A stretch of DNA of 64,000 bases from an uncultured Muribaculaceae bacterium (GCA_934636465.1 CAKUAR010000008.1:1-64000), one strand, 5' to 3'. Shown: positions 1-9,504, counted from the stretch's first letter. The notes: generated by a model not told the origin, from the sequence alone. Program-made: numbers and translations.

Positions 1-121
1 AGAACGGATTCTTGACTCCGATTGAAGTGATTTCGAAACATTCAACTTAATTTTGCACTTGCTTCTGGAATCCGCCCGATGAGCCTACCAACGTTAATTA
101 CTATCAAATCACATTTAGAAA

Positions 122-153
122 TTTGTGTGGTTTCACCCAAATTCATAATTTTG
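122..153 (+). promoter_or_regulatory. Bacteroides-type promoter for the DUF1460 gene
   Basis: TTTG at 122-125 and TAATTTTG at 146-153 are separated by 20 bases, matching the Bacteroidales -33/-7 consensus (TTTG, about 20 bases, TAnnTTTG). Predicted transcription start is near 159, a few bases before the ATG at 171. A second lone TAATTTTG lies at 48-55 with no gene that it obviously serves. Confidence 0.6.
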
Positions 154-170
154 AATAAATATTCAGATTT

Positions 171-1052
171 ATGAAAAAGACGTTTACGCTTATATTTTCT
201 TTTATAATATGTGCATTGGCACAAAGCAATCTTGCAAACGCCGCTTCGCAGCAACAAATGAGATTTCACTGCCAGAACGACACCACCGAAATCAACCAAC
301 TGCTTGCCGACGGCAGCAAGTCGGGCCTCAAAAAGCCAAATGAGCTGATGACATTTTATGCGCACAAGCTAATTGGACGCCCATACGTGGCTCACACGCT
401 GGAGGGCGACACCGAAAAGTTGACGATAAACATCGACCAGCTCGACTGCACGACGTTCGTGGAGACGCTGTATGCCCTCACGCGCACCACGCTCAACATA
501 CGCGAATCGTGGCGCAACTTTGCCAACCAGCTTGAAAGCGTGCGCTACCACCGCGGCGTGCTTGGCGACTACTCGTCACGCCTGCACTACATCAGCGACT
601 GGATAATAGACAACAACAGCCGCGGCAACCTGGTGGAGGTGACTGCCGACCTGCCTCGTGTGGCATATAAAGTGAAGACCATAGACTACATGACCACACA
701 CCGCGACCAGTATCCTCAACTCGCCGACAGTGCGATATTTGAGAAGGTGCGTGAGTTTGAGCGCGGTTTTTGCAACCACAGGTTTCCTTACATAAAGAAG
801 GAGATGCTTGACGCAAAAGATGTGGTAGATGGGCTTGAGAGCGGCGACATAGTGGCCATAACCACTAAAACGCCAGGTCTCGATGTTTCGCACCTCGGCA
901 TAATAGAGAAAAACGGCAAAACGCTGTTTTTGCTCGACGCTTCGTCGATTGGCAAGAAAGTGCAACTTGAAACACTCGACTTGAAAGAAATGCTGCGCAT
1001 GCGCAAATCGGCCTACGGCATAAGAGTGTTTAGAATTCAAACTGACAACTAA
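171..1052 (+). CDS. DUF1460 family cell-wall amidase (papain-like fold)
   Basis: A 293-residue exported protein with a signal peptide of about 25 residues (hydrophobic core 5-20, AxA-like end near 22-25). It belongs to the DUF1460 family of NlpC/P60-like cysteine peptidases, which act as N-acetylmuramoyl-L-alanine amidases in peptidoglycan turnover or recycling. The nucleophile context LDCTTFVET is at 91-99 (Cys93) and the catalytic histidine is in DVSHLGI (His241). The third position, in LLDASS near 256, is Asp. The product is probably periplasmic. The start follows a well-placed promoter. guaD begins 20 bases downstream, so the two may be co-transcribed although they have no obvious functional link. 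The family call is firm; the exact bond cleaved is inferred from the family. Confidence 0.85.
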   Translation: MKKTFTLIFSFIICALAQSNLANAASQQQMRFHCQNDTTEINQLLADGSKSGLKKPNELMTFYAHKLIGRPYVAHTLEGDTEKLTINIDQLDCTTFVETLYALTRTTLNIRESWRNFANQLESVRYHRGVLGDYSSRLHYISDWIIDNNSRGNLVEVTADLPRVAYKVKTIDYMTTHRDQYPQLADSAIFEKVREFERGFCNHRFPYIKKEMLDAKDVVDGLESGDIVAITTKTPGLDVSHLGIIEKNGKTLFLLDASSIGKKVQLETLDLKEMLRMRKSAYGIRVFRIQTDN

Positions 1053-1071
1053 ATAAAAACACCTGGCAACT

Positions 1072-1539
1072 ATGGACAAAAACGAACTGATGCTAAGAGC
1101 CATTGCACTCTCTGAACAAAGCGTGAAACACGGAGGCGGACCTTTTGGCGCCGTGATTGCACGCAACGGAACGATAATCAGCGAGGCAAGCAACAGCGTG
1201 ACTCTGGACAACGACCCCACTGCCCACGCCGAAGTGAACGCCATACGCAAAGCTGCCGCCGCGCTCGGCACATTCGACCTGAGCGGGTGCGACATCTACA
1301 CATCGTGCGAGCCGTGCCCCATGTGCCTCGGAGCCATTTACTGGGCACACATCAACAAAATCTACTATAGCAACAACCGCCATGACGCCGCCGACATCGG
1401 CTTTGACGACGACTTCATATACAAAGAGATTGAGCTGAAACCGCAGGACAGGAACAAAAAAATGGAAATCTTGCTGCCAGAAGAAGCTAAGAAAGCATTT
1501 GAAATGTGGAAAAATAGCTCCAGCAAAACTGAATATTGA
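1072..1539 (+). CDS. guaD: Guanine deaminase, cytidine-deaminase fold
   Basis: A 155-residue cytosolic zinc deaminase converting guanine to xanthine in purine salvage. Zinc ligands are His52 and Glu54 of HAEVNA, and Cys82 and Cys85 of PCPMC. The segment GAIYWA after PCPMC and the late FDDDFIYKEI motif near 125 resemble Bacillus GuaD rather than tRNA adenosine deaminase TadA, which lacks this domain-swapped C-terminal part. The length matches GuaD (about 156). It starts 20 bases after the DUF1460 gene. TadA is the main alternative, but the C-terminal pattern argues against it. Confidence 0.88.
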   Translation: MDKNELMLRAIALSEQSVKHGGGPFGAVIARNGTIISEASNSVTLDNDPTAHAEVNAIRKAAAALGTFDLSGCDIYTSCEPCPMCLGAIYWAHINKIYYSNNRHDAADIGFDDDFIYKEIELKPQDRNKKMEILLPEEAKKAFEMWKNSSSKTEY

Positions 1540-1672
1540 CGCCCAATGCCAATGTTGTAAAACAGCGTTAGCTGTTCTTTGCAGAGCCACCCTGCAACCA
1601 GACTCTGACGCACTCCTATACAAAGGGACGTTTTTGCCGCAAGTTGTAACACTTATTGCAACAGCTTGCGCA

Positions 1673-1680
1673 TAAATTTG
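1673..1680 (+). promoter_or_regulatory. Possible -7 box for the unknown gene at 1701
   Basis: TAAATTTG fits TAnnTTTG exactly and lies 20 bases before the ATG at 1701. No good TTTG box is found about 20 bases upstream, so this is only a candidate. It argues against the earlier in-frame TTG codon at 1656 as start. Confidence 0.35.
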
Positions 1681-1700
1681 CCCGAAAAAACAAAAAAGCT

Positions 1701-2354
1701 ATGACACCGAAAGTATATACACACTTTTCCTCATTGTCGCAAGGCACATCGACCGATGGTGTGAGGTGGAGAACCCTGCTGCAGTTTGGCGACTCGTGGG
1801 ACATAAAAGGCTCTGTGGTGATGAAAAATCCAGGCAAATCGAGTTTTTTGCACAACAATCACGACGCAATCACTGCGCCCGACTTGCTCGCACAGCTGAA
1901 CACCTTTGACGACGGCGTGCAAAAAGCCGACTGGTACGAGTTCAACGCCGATTCCACTATGAAGTGCATTGGCGAACTTTTTGCTGAATACTACGCCGCA
2001 CGTGGCGAGGTGCTGAACGGCGTGATTCAAATATTCAACTTATTTTATCTGCGCGAAGTAAATCTGGGCAAAGCTCTCGAAAAGAGTAAAACCGCAGACC
2101 TCGCCGATATGTCGGACTACGACACGTCACATCTGGTTGCACCAATCTATCTGGGCTTTGCCGGCCTTGCTCGCCACAAGCAGCACGGAGCCACGGCAGA
2201 GAAATTCTTCAATGCCGCACAAAGCCTCGGAACGACATATCTGAACAAGGATTTTAGCCAAAACACATTCACACACCCACTATATTTGATGCGCTACGGC
2301 CGAAGCAAGCCCAGCAGTATTGCCATAAGGCAAGAATTCTGCAAAATGGCATGA
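1701..2354 (+). CDS. Conserved hypothetical protein
   Basis: A 217-residue soluble protein with no signal peptide or membrane segment. I do not recognise the family with confidence. The stretch GSVVMKNPG near residue 37 recalls the 'hxxxNPS' segment of DUF1643 proteins, but the rest does not clearly follow. The ATG at 1701 is preferred over an in-frame TTG at 1656 because a -7 box lies between them. It precedes an ADP-ribosylglycohydrolase gene by 86 bases on the same strand. Codon use looks like that of its neighbours. Confidence 0.6.
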   Translation: MTPKVYTHFSSLSQGTSTDGVRWRTLLQFGDSWDIKGSVVMKNPGKSSFLHNNHDAITAPDLLAQLNTFDDGVQKADWYEFNADSTMKCIGELFAEYYAARGEVLNGVIQIFNLFYLREVNLGKALEKSKTADLADMSDYDTSHLVAPIYLGFAGLARHKQHGATAEKFFNAAQSLGTTYLNKDFSQNTFTHPLYLMRYGRSKPSSIAIRQEFCKMA

Positions 2355-2440
2355 ATTTTTCACATGCTTGCCAGATACACTCTTGCAGCAAGCGACTGAA
2401 CAACCAATAAGGACAACACAACCAATAAAATCATATCACA

Positions 2441-3241
2441 ATGGCAAACTTAAATCAAAATCTTCTGTTAGGAGCCGTAGCAGGCGACATCATAGGGTCA
2501 CACTACGAATTTGCGCCAACAAAGCGAAAAGATTTCACAATCAACTCGCACGATTGCCACTTCACAGACGATAGCGTCATGACAATAGCCACAGCCGAAT
2601 GGCTACTGACTGGCAACGACCTCGTGGCAACAATGCTCCGCTGGGGACGCAAATATCCACACATAGGCTATGGATCGATGTTTCTAAGGTGGCTTTACCA
2701 CGACAATCCACAGCCATACGGCAGCTGGGGCAACGGCTCGGCTATGCGCGTAAGTCCGGTGGGTTGGGCGTTCGACACTCTGGAAGCTACCCTCGCCCAC
2801 GCCAAAATCAGCGCCGAAGTCTCGCACAACCACCCTCGCGCAATCGCCGGGGCGCAAGCCACCGCTGCCTGCATATTCATGGCACGCACAGGCCAGTCAA
2901 AAGAAGAAATCAGGCAATATGTGGAGAGCACGTTTGGCTACGACCTGCACCGCACCTGCGACGACGTGCGCCCACGTTACCGCTTCGACGCCTCATGCCA
3001 AGGCTCGGTGCCAGAATCAATAATCGCGTTTCTCGACAGCACCGACTATGAAGATGCCATACGCCTGGCAATATCGCTTGGCGGCGATGCCGACACAATG
3101 GCTGCCATTGCCGGCAGCATAGCAGAAGCCTACTACGGCCTGATTCCGAAAGCCATAATCGACGGCACAAAGGCGAAACTCCCAGCCGAAGCTCAAGCCG
3201 TGCTTGAGCAGTTCTACCAAAAATTCATGGCGGACAAATAA
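2441..3241 (+). CDS. ADP-ribosylglycohydrolase family protein
   Basis: A 266-residue all-alpha hydrolase of the ADPRH/DraG family, which removes ADP-ribose from proteins or small molecules using two magnesium ions. Metal-binding signatures are present: GDIIGS at 15-20, TDDS at 42-45 and GGDADT at 214-219. There is no signal peptide, so it is cytosolic. The substrate is unknown; no ADP-ribosyltransferase lies in the neighbourhood, so it is not an obvious DraT/DraG or DarTG partner. It is the last gene before the convergent ribosomal operon. Confidence 0.85.
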   Translation: MANLNQNLLLGAVAGDIIGSHYEFAPTKRKDFTINSHDCHFTDDSVMTIATAEWLLTGNDLVATMLRWGRKYPHIGYGSMFLRWLYHDNPQPYGSWGNGSAMRVSPVGWAFDTLEATLAHAKISAEVSHNHPRAIAGAQATAACIFMARTGQSKEEIRQYVESTFGYDLHRTCDDVRPRYRFDASCQGSVPESIIAFLDSTDYEDAIRLAISLGGDADTMAAIAGSIAEAYYGLIPKAIIDGTKAKLPAEAQAVLEQFYQKFMADK

Positions 3242-3293
3242 CCCAACTCACACCGACCGTACAGCACAGCGGCACTACATTACGGCAAATAAA

Positions 3294-3325
3294 AAAGGGC
3301 ACTTCTCGTTTGAGAAATGTCCTTT
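3294..3325. terminator. Bidirectional terminator between ADPRH gene and rplQ
   Basis: A 14-bp stem (AAAGGGCACTTCTC paired with GAGAAATGTCCTTT, one G-U pair and one mismatch) with a 4-base loop. On the minus strand it is followed by TTTTTTATTTG, making a good intrinsic terminator for the whole ribosomal operon. It can also stop the convergent plus-strand transcript. Confidence 0.8.
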
Positions 3326-3385
3326 AATCTTATCCATTCTCACATTTTCCCCACAAAAAGGGCGAATGTGGACTGTAACCTAAAA

Positions 3386-3883
3386 TTACTCAGCCTTAGC
3401 CTCTTCAGCTGCAGGTGCTTCAGCAGCAGGAGCGGCAGCAGGTGTTTCAGCCTTCTTTGTAGAGCGACGGCTACGGCGTGTAGTCTTCTTCTTAGCTGAA
3501 TCATCTTTAGCGGCAAGCATTGCCTCGTTGTAGTCAACAAGCTCAATGAAGCAAGTCTGGGCGTTGTCGCCGTAGCGGTTGCCAACCTTGAGAATGCGAG
3601 TGTAGCCACCTGGACGGTCAGCAATCTTTTGAGAGATGTTCTTGAACAACTCAGTAACTGCCTCCTTGTTTTTCAAGCGACGGAACACTTGACGGCGGTT
3701 AGGCGTGTCATCAGTCTTGGCACGATTGATGATAGGCTCGGCATACATGCGCAAAGCTTTAGCCTTGGCAAGCGTTGTGAAGATTCTCTTGTGAAGAATC
3801 AGCGAGATTGTCATATTGGCCAAGAGAGCATCGCGATGACCTTTCTTACGGCTTAAATGATTGAATTTCTTATTATGTCTCAT
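3386..3883 (-). CDS. rplQ: 50S ribosomal protein L17
   Basis: A 165-residue L17, with the typical [16 protein letters not shown] start. After about residue 125 there is a basic and then Ala/Glu-rich tail that makes it longer than E. coli L17 (127 residues); such low-complexity tails are usual in Bacteroidota. It lies at the exit region of the 50S subunit and is the last gene of the block, 6 bases after rpoA and just before the terminator. Confidence 0.97.
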   Translation of the reverse strand: MRHNKKFNHLSRKKGHRDALLANMTISLILHKRIFTTLAKAKALRMYAEPIINRAKTDDTPNRRQVFRRLKNKEAVTELFKNISQKIADRPGGYTRILKVGNRYGDNAQTCFIELVDYNEAMLAAKDDSAKKKTTRRSRRSTKKAETPAAAPAAEAPAAEEAKAE

Positions 3884-3889
3884 CGTTTA

Positions 3890-4882
3890 TTACTCTTTAT
3901 CTAATTTATATTTTGATATATCCATGCCAAAAGACAGATTAAGGCTGGTCAAAAGCTCCTCAAGCTCTGAGAGTGACTTCTTGCCGAAATTGCGGAACTT
4001 CAACAAATCGGTCTTGTTGAACACCACAAGCTCACCAAGAGTCTCCACCTGAGCCGACTTCAAGCAGTTGAGGGCACGAACCGAGAGATCCATGTCAACG
4101 AGCTTAGTCTTGAGCAACTGACGCATGTGCAAAGCCTCCTCGTCGAACTCGTCATTCTCATCGCTCTCGTTGGAGTCAAGAGCAATCTTGTCCTCAGAGA
4201 ACAACATGAAGTGCTGAATCAGAATCTTTGCTGCGTCTTTCAGAGCTTCTTTAGGGTGAATAGAGCCATCGGTAGAAATCTCGATAACCAACTTCTCGTA
4301 GTCGGTCTTTTGCTCCACACGATAGTTCTCAACCGAATATTTCACATTCACAATAGGAGTGTAGATAGAGTCGATTGCAATCACGTCCAACGGGTCGTTG
4401 GCATCGCGGTTCTCATCGGCTGGCACATAACCACGTCCTTTGTTGATAGAAAATTCCATCTGGAAACTTGCACTCGGGTCCAAGCTGCAAATCACAAGTT
4501 CTGGATTCAGAACCTCAAAGCCGCTCAAAACCTTGTTCAAATCACCTGCCTTAAACACGTCCTGGCCCGAAACCTTTACAGTAGCCGTCTCAGTATCGGT
4601 ATCTTCCACTACACGCTTCAGGCGTACCTTCTTCAGGTTAAGAATGACATTTGTCACATCTTCCTTGACGCCAGGAATGGTAGCAAATTCATGTTTCACA
4701 CCATCAATGCGAATTTTGCAAATTGCATAGCCCTCAAGCGACGAGAGCAAGATGCGGCGCAACGCATTTCCGATGGTCACACCATAACCCGGTTCCAAGG
4801 GACGGAACTCGAATTTGCCGAATTTGTTGTCGGCTTCCAACATTAATACTTTGTCGGGTTTCTGAAATGCTAAAATAGCCAT
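3890..4882 (-). CDS. rpoA: RNA polymerase alpha subunit
   Basis: A 330-residue alpha subunit. The N-terminal dimerisation domain includes the [10 protein letters not shown] region near 42-51 and [14 protein letters not shown]. The C-terminal domain, from about 250, binds UP-element DNA and activators and contains the helix-hairpin-helix-like [10 protein letters not shown] segment. Length and domain order are standard. It sits between rpsD and rplQ as in the alpha operon. Confidence 0.98.
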   Translation of the reverse strand: MAILAFQKPDKVLMLEADNKFGKFEFRPLEPGYGVTIGNALRRILLSSLEGYAICKIRIDGVKHEFATIPGVKEDVTNVILNLKKVRLKRVVEDTDTETATVKVSGQDVFKAGDLNKVLSGFEVLNPELVICSLDPSASFQMEFSINKGRGYVPADENRDANDPLDVIAIDSIYTPIVNVKYSVENYRVEQKTDYEKLVIEISTDGSIHPKEALKDAAKILIQHFMLFSEDKIALDSNESDENDEFDEEALHMRQLLKTKLVDMDLSVRALNCLKSAQVETLGELVVFNKTDLLKFRNFGKKSLSELEELLTSLNLSFGMDISKYKLDKE

Positions 4883-4894
4883 GGATCGTTAAAT

Positions 4895-5503
4895 TTACTG
4901 TTTTGAATACAACTCTACGATTAACTGTTCCTTAATGTTCTCAGGAATGTCTTCGCGCTGTGGCAAGTGCAAAAGTTTGCCGCCCTTCACGTTCTCATCC
5001 CATTCAATCCAAGGATACTTGCTGTGGTTGAAACCTGCAAGGCAGTCTTGAATAACCTCAAGAGACTTGGATTTTTCACGAACAGCAACAATGTCGCCAG
5101 GTTGCACCGAGTATGATGCGATGTTTACCACCACACCATTCACAGTAATGTGACGATGAAGCACCAACTGACGCGCAGCAGGGCGCGAAGGAGCGATGCC
5201 CAGACGATATACAACGTTGTCAAGACGAGCCTCGAGCAGTTGGAGCAACACTTCACCAGTCACGCCCTTAGACGAGATGGCTTTTTTGAAATAGTTGCGG
5301 AACTGACGCTCAAGCACGCCGTAGGTATATTTTGCCTTCTGCTTCTCACGAAGTTGAGTGCCATACTCAGAGAGTTTTCTTCTTCTGTTGGCACCGTGTT
5401 GACCCGGTGGGTAGTTCTTCTTAGTAAGAACTTTGTCTTCGCCGAAAATAGGCTCACCCAACTTACGGGCAATTTTCGATTTTGGACCAGTGTATCTAGC
5501 CAT
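4895..5503 (-). CDS. rpsD: 30S ribosomal protein S4
   Basis: A 202-residue primary 16S-binding protein with the S4 RNA-binding domain ([10 protein letters not shown] and [10 protein letters not shown]) at about 92-150. The N-terminal part shows no CxxC zinc ribbon, so it is the zinc-free form. It follows rpsK after an unusually long 140-base gap that contains a hairpin (5524-5542), a plausible place for S4 feedback control. rpoA starts 12 bases after its stop. Confidence 0.98.
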   Translation of the reverse strand: MARYTGPKSKIARKLGEPIFGEDKVLTKKNYPPGQHGANRRRKLSEYGTQLREKQKAKYTYGVLERQFRNYFKKAISSKGVTGEVLLQLLEARLDNVVYRLGIAPSRPAARQLVLHRHITVNGVVVNIASYSVQPGDIVAVREKSKSLEVIQDCLAGFNHSKYPWIEWDENVKGGKLLHLPQREDIPENIKEQLIVELYSKQ

Positions 5504-5523
5504 TTTTTAAATAATTAAAAGTT

Positions 5524-5542
5524 GTGATTTTCTTAGAATCAC
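5524..5542 (-). promoter_or_regulatory. Hairpin in the rpsK-rpsD spacer, possible S4 leader
   Basis: GTGATT and AATCAC form a 6-bp stem with a 7-base loop about 20 bases before the rpsD start, inside a 140-base gap; nearly all other gaps in this operon are under 60 bases. S4 represses its own mRNA in E. coli and Bacillus, so a regulatory leader is possible. The link to S4 is inference. Confidence 0.3.
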
Positions 5543-5643
5543 TTCAGTGCAGCCGCGATTGCGAGAGGTCGATAAAAAAGCAATCTTATTCACTGAGAGA
5601 GATTCGTTAAAATAAAATTTTTAACAAAGAGTCAATAATAAAA

Positions 5644-6033
5644 TTATACTCTTCTTCTCTTTGGAGGACGGCATCCGTTGTGTGGAAGTGGAGTAACATC
5701 GATAATCTCTGTCACTGCAATTCCTGCACCATGCACTGTGCGGATTGCCGATTCACGACCGTTACCCGGACCCTTAACATAGGCCTTCACTTTGCGAAGA
5801 CCAAGGTCGTAGGCAACTTTGGCACAATCTTGAGCGGCCATTTGAGCAGCGTAAGGAGTGTTCTTCTTTGAACCTCTGAAGCCCATCTTGCCGGCAGAAG
5901 ACCATGAAATAACTTGTCCCTCGCTGTTGGCGAGACACACAATGATGTTGTTGAAAGAAGAATGAACATGAAGTTGACCAACTCCGTCAACCTTGACAAC
6001 TCTCTTCTTTGCTGCGACTGTCTTTTTTGCCAT
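5644..6033 (-). CDS. rpsK: 30S ribosomal protein S11
   Basis: A 129-residue S11 of the 30S platform, contacting 16S RNA near the E site. Typical motifs are SSFNNIIV near 25 and the C-terminal [13 protein letters not shown]. Length is standard. It lies 9 bases after rpsM. Confidence 0.98.
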   Translation of the reverse strand: MAKKTVAAKKRVVKVDGVGQLHVHSSFNNIIVCLANSEGQVISWSSAGKMGFRGSKKNTPYAAQMAAQDCAKVAYDLGLRKVKAYVKGPGNGRESAIRTVHGAGIAVTEIIDVTPLPHNGCRPPKRRRV

Positions 6034-6042
6034 ACTTTAAAA

Positions 6043-6423
6043 TTATTTAGTAGCTTTCTTCTTGTTTGCAACTGTTTTCTTGCGGCCCTTGCGTGTGCGG
6101 GCATTGTTCTTAGTGCTCTGACCACGCACTGGCAAACCGTTACGGTGACGTATGCCACGGTAGCAGCCGATGTCCATCAATCGCTTGATGTTCATCTGCA
6201 CCTCGCTGCGGAGGTCACCCTCCACTTTGTAATCCGAACCAATCACCTCGCGCACCTTGGCTGCTTCGGCGTCAGTCCAATCCTTAACACGGGTGTCTTC
6301 GCTAACGCCTGCCTTATTCAGGATTGTTGCAGCTGCACTGCGTCCGATTCCATAAATATAGGTCAGTGCAATAACACCTCTCTTATTCTGGGGGAGATCA
6401 ACTCCCACAATTCTAACTGCCAT
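6043..6423 (-). CDS. rpsM: 30S ribosomal protein S13
   Basis: A 126-residue S13 in the 30S head, contacting P-site tRNA and the 50S subunit. It begins [16 protein letters not shown] and has the conserved [14 protein letters not shown] segment near 93-106 and a lysine-rich tail. It follows rpmJ by 35 bases. Confidence 0.98.
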   Translation of the reverse strand: MAVRIVGVDLPQNKRGVIALTYIYGIGRSAAATILNKAGVSEDTRVKDWTDAEAAKVREVIGSDYKVEGDLRSEVQMNIKRLMDIGCYRGIRHRNGLPVRGQSTKNNARTRKGRKKTVANKKKATK

Positions 6424-6458
6424 ATATTATTTAATATTTTTGCAAAATTACTAAAAAT

Positions 6459-6575
6459 TTATCCTTGACGCATCTTCATCTTAGGATTTTTCTTATTAAT
6501 CACGTACAAACGACCCTTGCGACGCACGATTTTGCAGTCAGGAGTACGTTTTTTAATTGAGGCTCTAACTTTCAT
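6459..6575 (-). CDS. rpmJ: 50S ribosomal protein L36, zinc-free form
   Basis: A 38-residue protein starting [17 protein letters not shown] and ending KMKMRQG, recognised by reading the gap between infA and rpsM. Zinc-binding L36 has CxxC...C...H; here only the cysteine of PDCKIV remains, and the other ligand positions are Thr, Asn and Met. This is the C-minus form. It sits 11 bases after infA, as in most bacteria. Confidence 0.95.
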   Translation of the reverse strand: MKVRASIKKRTPDCKIVRRKGRLYVINKKNPKMKMRQG

Positions 6576-6586
6576 ATCTGTATTTT

Positions 6587-6805
6587 TTATTTGTATCTAA
6601 AAGATATTCTGCCCTTCGACAAGTCATAGGGCGACATTTCCACCTTCACCTTATCGCCGGGAAGGATTTTTATATAGTGCATACGCATCTTGCCCGAAAT
6701 GTGGGCAGTAATCTGATGACCATTCTCAAGCTCGACTCTGAACATCGCGTTCGACAAAGCCTCCACAATTGTTCCGTCTTGCTCTATTGCTGCTTGCTTT
6801 GACAT
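6587..6805 (-). CDS. infA: Translation initiation factor IF-1
   Basis: A 72-residue S1/OB-fold protein that binds the 30S A site during initiation. Motifs are [10 protein letters not shown] near 8-17, [17 protein letters not shown] in the middle and the C-terminal GRISFRYK. Full length. It lies between map and rpmJ. Confidence 0.98.
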   Translation of the reverse strand: MSKQAAIEQDGTIVEALSNAMFRVELENGHQITAHISGKMRMHYIKILPGDKVKVEMSPYDLSKGRISFRYK

Positions 6806-6863
6806 AAGTTATAAATGTATGTTTTTTCTCGTTAATAATCAATCTTGCTTTCTTAAAATCTTG

Positions 6864-7649
6864 TCAGATGAACCTGTCGCCAAGCACTTCCTCCACATAG
6901 TCAAACGACGATAAAATGTCCGGTTTCCCGTGATGTATCGCAATCGAGTGCTCAAAGTGTGCCGACGGCTTGCGGTCCTTAGTCCTCACAGTCCAGCCGT
7001 CACTCTCAAATACCACATTTTTCGTGCCCATGTTAATCATCGGCTCTATCGCTATGCACATTCCGTTCTTGATAAGAGCGCCAGTGCCCTTGCGGCCGTA
7101 GTTCGGCACCTCAGGGTCTTCGTGAAGCTTGCGCCCCACCCCATGACCAGTCAGTTCCCTGACCACTCCATAGCCGCGCTTCTCGCAATATTCCTGAACG
7201 GCATGGCTGATGTCGCCGATTCTGTTGCCCGGCACCGCCTTGGCGATTCCGGCATAAAGTGCCTCCTTGGTGACACGCAGCAGAGTCTTCACATCATCGG
7301 CCACTTCGCCCACGCAAAACGTGTAGGTTGAGTCGCCGTTAAAGCCCTCCTTGGTTATTGCTCCACAATCCACCGACACGATGTCGCCCTCCTCAAGCGC
7401 ATAGCTTCCAGGAATGCCATGAACCACATTCTCGTTAACCGACACACACAAAGTGGCAGGATAACCATATAGTCCAAGGAAACCGGGCACGCAACCCTGC
7501 GAGCGGATATACTCCTCGGCCACCTGGTCAAGCTTGCGGGTGGTGACACCGGGAGCAATCCACTTGGCGACTTCGCCAAGTGTTCTTGCTACAACCAGGT
7601 CAGCTTCTCGCAGAAGCTCTATTTCTTCATCTGTCTTAAGAAAAATCAT
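6864..7649 (-). CDS. map: Methionine aminopeptidase, type I
   Basis: A 261-residue cytosolic metallopeptidase that removes the N-terminal Met from new proteins. The five metal ligands of the family are visible: Asp in VDCGA, Asp in NGDSTY, His in TGHGVG, Glu in IEPM and Glu in FEHSIA. There is no N-terminal zinc-finger extension. The secY-map-infA order is common in the spc operon. Confidence 0.97.
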   Translation of the reverse strand: MIFLKTDEEIELLREADLVVARTLGEVAKWIAPGVTTRKLDQVAEEYIRSQGCVPGFLGLYGYPATLCVSVNENVVHGIPGSYALEEGDIVSVDCGAITKEGFNGDSTYTFCVGEVADDVKTLLRVTKEALYAGIAKAVPGNRIGDISHAVQEYCEKRGYGVVRELTGHGVGRKLHEDPEVPNYGRKGTGALIKNGMCIAIEPMINMGTKNVVFESDGWTVRTKDRKPSAHFEHSIAIHHGKPDILSSFDYVEEVLGDRFI

Positions 7650-7694
7650 TATTAATGATAAATCCCCTACAAATTTCTAACTAAAGACTTCTTA

Positions 7695-9038
7695 TCAGTG
7701 AACGCCTGTGCGGCCTTTCACCTTACCAGTCTTCATCAAAGTGTCATAATGGTGCTCCATCAACTTAGCCTCAATCTGCTGAAGCGTGTCGAGCGCAACA
7801 CCAACAATAATCAGCAACGAAGTGCCGCCAAAGAATTGCGCGAAGCTTTGGTTAACGCCAAAGTATCTTGCAAACGCAGGCAGAATTGCCACAATACCCA
7901 AGAAAATTGAGCCAGGCAAAGTGATGCGCGACATGATTGAATCCAAATATTCGGCAGTCTTCTTGCCAGGCTTGATGCCAGGAATGAAACCGCTGTTCTT
8001 CTTCATCTCCTCCGACATCTGAGTGGGACGCACTGTGATGGCGGTGTAGAAATATGTGAAGGCAACAATCATCAAGAAGTAAACTGCATTATACCAGAAA
8101 CCGTTCATGTCACCAAAAGTTCTTGCCATGCTGCCCACAAAGCCAGGGGCATCTTGCTTGGCACCGAATCCGGCCATGGTGATAGGAATAAACATCAATG
8201 CCTGGGCAAAGATGATAGGCATCACGTTGGCAGCATTCACCTTCAGTGGAATGTACTGACGGGCACCGCCATACTGACGGTTGCCGATAATGCGCTTGGC
8301 ATACTGCACAGGCACCTTGCGAGTGCCCTGAGTGAGCAGCACTGCACCGGCAGTCACGGCAAACAATATGATGATTTCAACCAAGAACATCACCAAACCA
8401 CCCTGGGCAGTGGTGAGTCTGTTAGTGAACTCCTCAAATATGGCACCAGGGAAGCGGGCTATGATACCCACCAAGATGATGATTGAAATACCGTTGCCTA
8501 TACCCTTGTCAGTAATCTTCTCACCAAGCCACATAATCATCATTGCGCCCGCAGTGAGCACAACAGTCAAATAAAGCATGGTGATGAAGCTGAAGTGAGC
8601 ATTGCCACCAGCCGAGTTAACCTGATATTGCAGGTTAATCAGATAAGCCGGAGCCTGCACAAGCAGAATGAGCACTGTCAAGTAGCGGGTGTACTGGTTC
8701 AGCTTCGTTCTGCCACTCTCGCCCTCACGCTGCATCTTTTGGAATTGCGGCATAACCATGCCCAACAACTGAATCACAATCGACGCAGTGATGTAAGGCA
8801 TAATACCGAGGGCAAAAATAGAAGCTTGGGAGAAAGCTCCTCCGGAGAACATGTCGAGCAACTGCATCAAGCCACTGCTTGTGAACTTGCGCAATGCCTC
8901 CAAGTCCGAAGGATTGATTCCCGGAAGCACCACAAAACAACCCAGTCTGTAGATAAGCACAAACAGGAATGTAATTGTCAGACGCTTCCGCAAATCCTCA
9001 ATCTTCCAAATGTTCTTTATTGTTTCAATAAGTTTCAT
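7695..9038 (-). CDS. secY: Preprotein translocase subunit SecY
   Basis: A 447-residue inner-membrane channel subunit with about 10 transmembrane helices. Recognisable parts are RLTITFLFVLIYRLG in TM1, the plug and TM2 region SGGAFSQASIFALGIMPYI, and FIPGIKPGKKTAEYLD in the C5 cytosolic loop that contacts SecA or the ribosome. Length is standard. It follows rplO by 5 bases. Confidence 0.98.
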   Translation of the reverse strand: MKLIETIKNIWKIEDLRKRLTITFLFVLIYRLGCFVVLPGINPSDLEALRKFTSSGLMQLLDMFSGGAFSQASIFALGIMPYITASIVIQLLGMVMPQFQKMQREGESGRTKLNQYTRYLTVLILLVQAPAYLINLQYQVNSAGGNAHFSFITMLYLTVVLTAGAMMIMWLGEKITDKGIGNGISIIILVGIIARFPGAIFEEFTNRLTTAQGGLVMFLVEIIILFAVTAGAVLLTQGTRKVPVQYAKRIIGNRQYGGARQYIPLKVNAANVMPIIFAQALMFIPITMAGFGAKQDAPGFVGSMARTFGDMNGFWYNAVYFLMIVAFTYFYTAITVRPTQMSEEMKKNSGFIPGIKPGKKTAEYLDSIMSRITLPGSIFLGIVAILPAFARYFGVNQSFAQFFGGTSLLIIVGVALDTLQQIEAKLMEHHYDTLMKTGKVKGRTGVH

Positions 9039-9043
9039 TGGAC

Positions 9044-9490
9044 TTACGCTTTTTCAATTGTACCTCCAGCAGCTTTGATAAGCTCCTCGGCCTTCTTTGA
9101 GAAGGCGTTGGCAACCACATCAAGCTTCTTAGTAAGAGACCCGTTGCCGAGTATCTTCACCAATTGGTTCTTGCCGATGTAGCCGGCTGCACGCAAGTCG
9201 GCCACAGTAATCTTCTCCAGATTCTTGTCGGCTGCGAGCTTCTCAAGCACATCAACATTGATGGCCTTATACTCCACACGGTTGAAATTCTTGAAACCGT
9301 ATTTCGGCACACGACGCTGCAATGGCATCTGACCACCTTCAAATCCAACTTTGTTCTTATATCCAGAGCGCGACTTTGCACCCTTTGTTCCACGAGTAGA
9401 AGTTCCACCTTTGCCAGAACCTGGTCCACGGCCAATGCGACGTTTCTTCTTGTTGGAACCAACTGCAGGCTGTAAATTACTTAATTCCAT
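9044..9490 (-). CDS. rplO: 50S ribosomal protein L15
   Basis: A 148-residue L15, a late-assembling 50S protein. The glycine- and arginine-rich extension (RRIGRGPGSGKGGTSTRG) that threads into 23S RNA is at 17-34. Normal length. Upstream is rpmD and downstream secY. Confidence 0.98.
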   Translation of the reverse strand: MELSNLQPAVGSNKKKRRIGRGPGSGKGGTSTRGTKGAKSRSGYKNKVGFEGGQMPLQRRVPKYGFKNFNRVEYKAINVDVLEKLAADKNLEKITVADLRAAGYIGKNQLVKILGNGSLTKKLDVVANAFSKKAEELIKAAGGTIEKA

Positions 9491-9504
9491 AATTAATTCT
9501 GATT

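Noticed and set aside
2368..2574. 68-residue open frame overlapping the ADPRH gene start
   Set aside because: Out of frame with a clear ADP-ribosylglycohydrolase; Arg/Ser-rich shadow.
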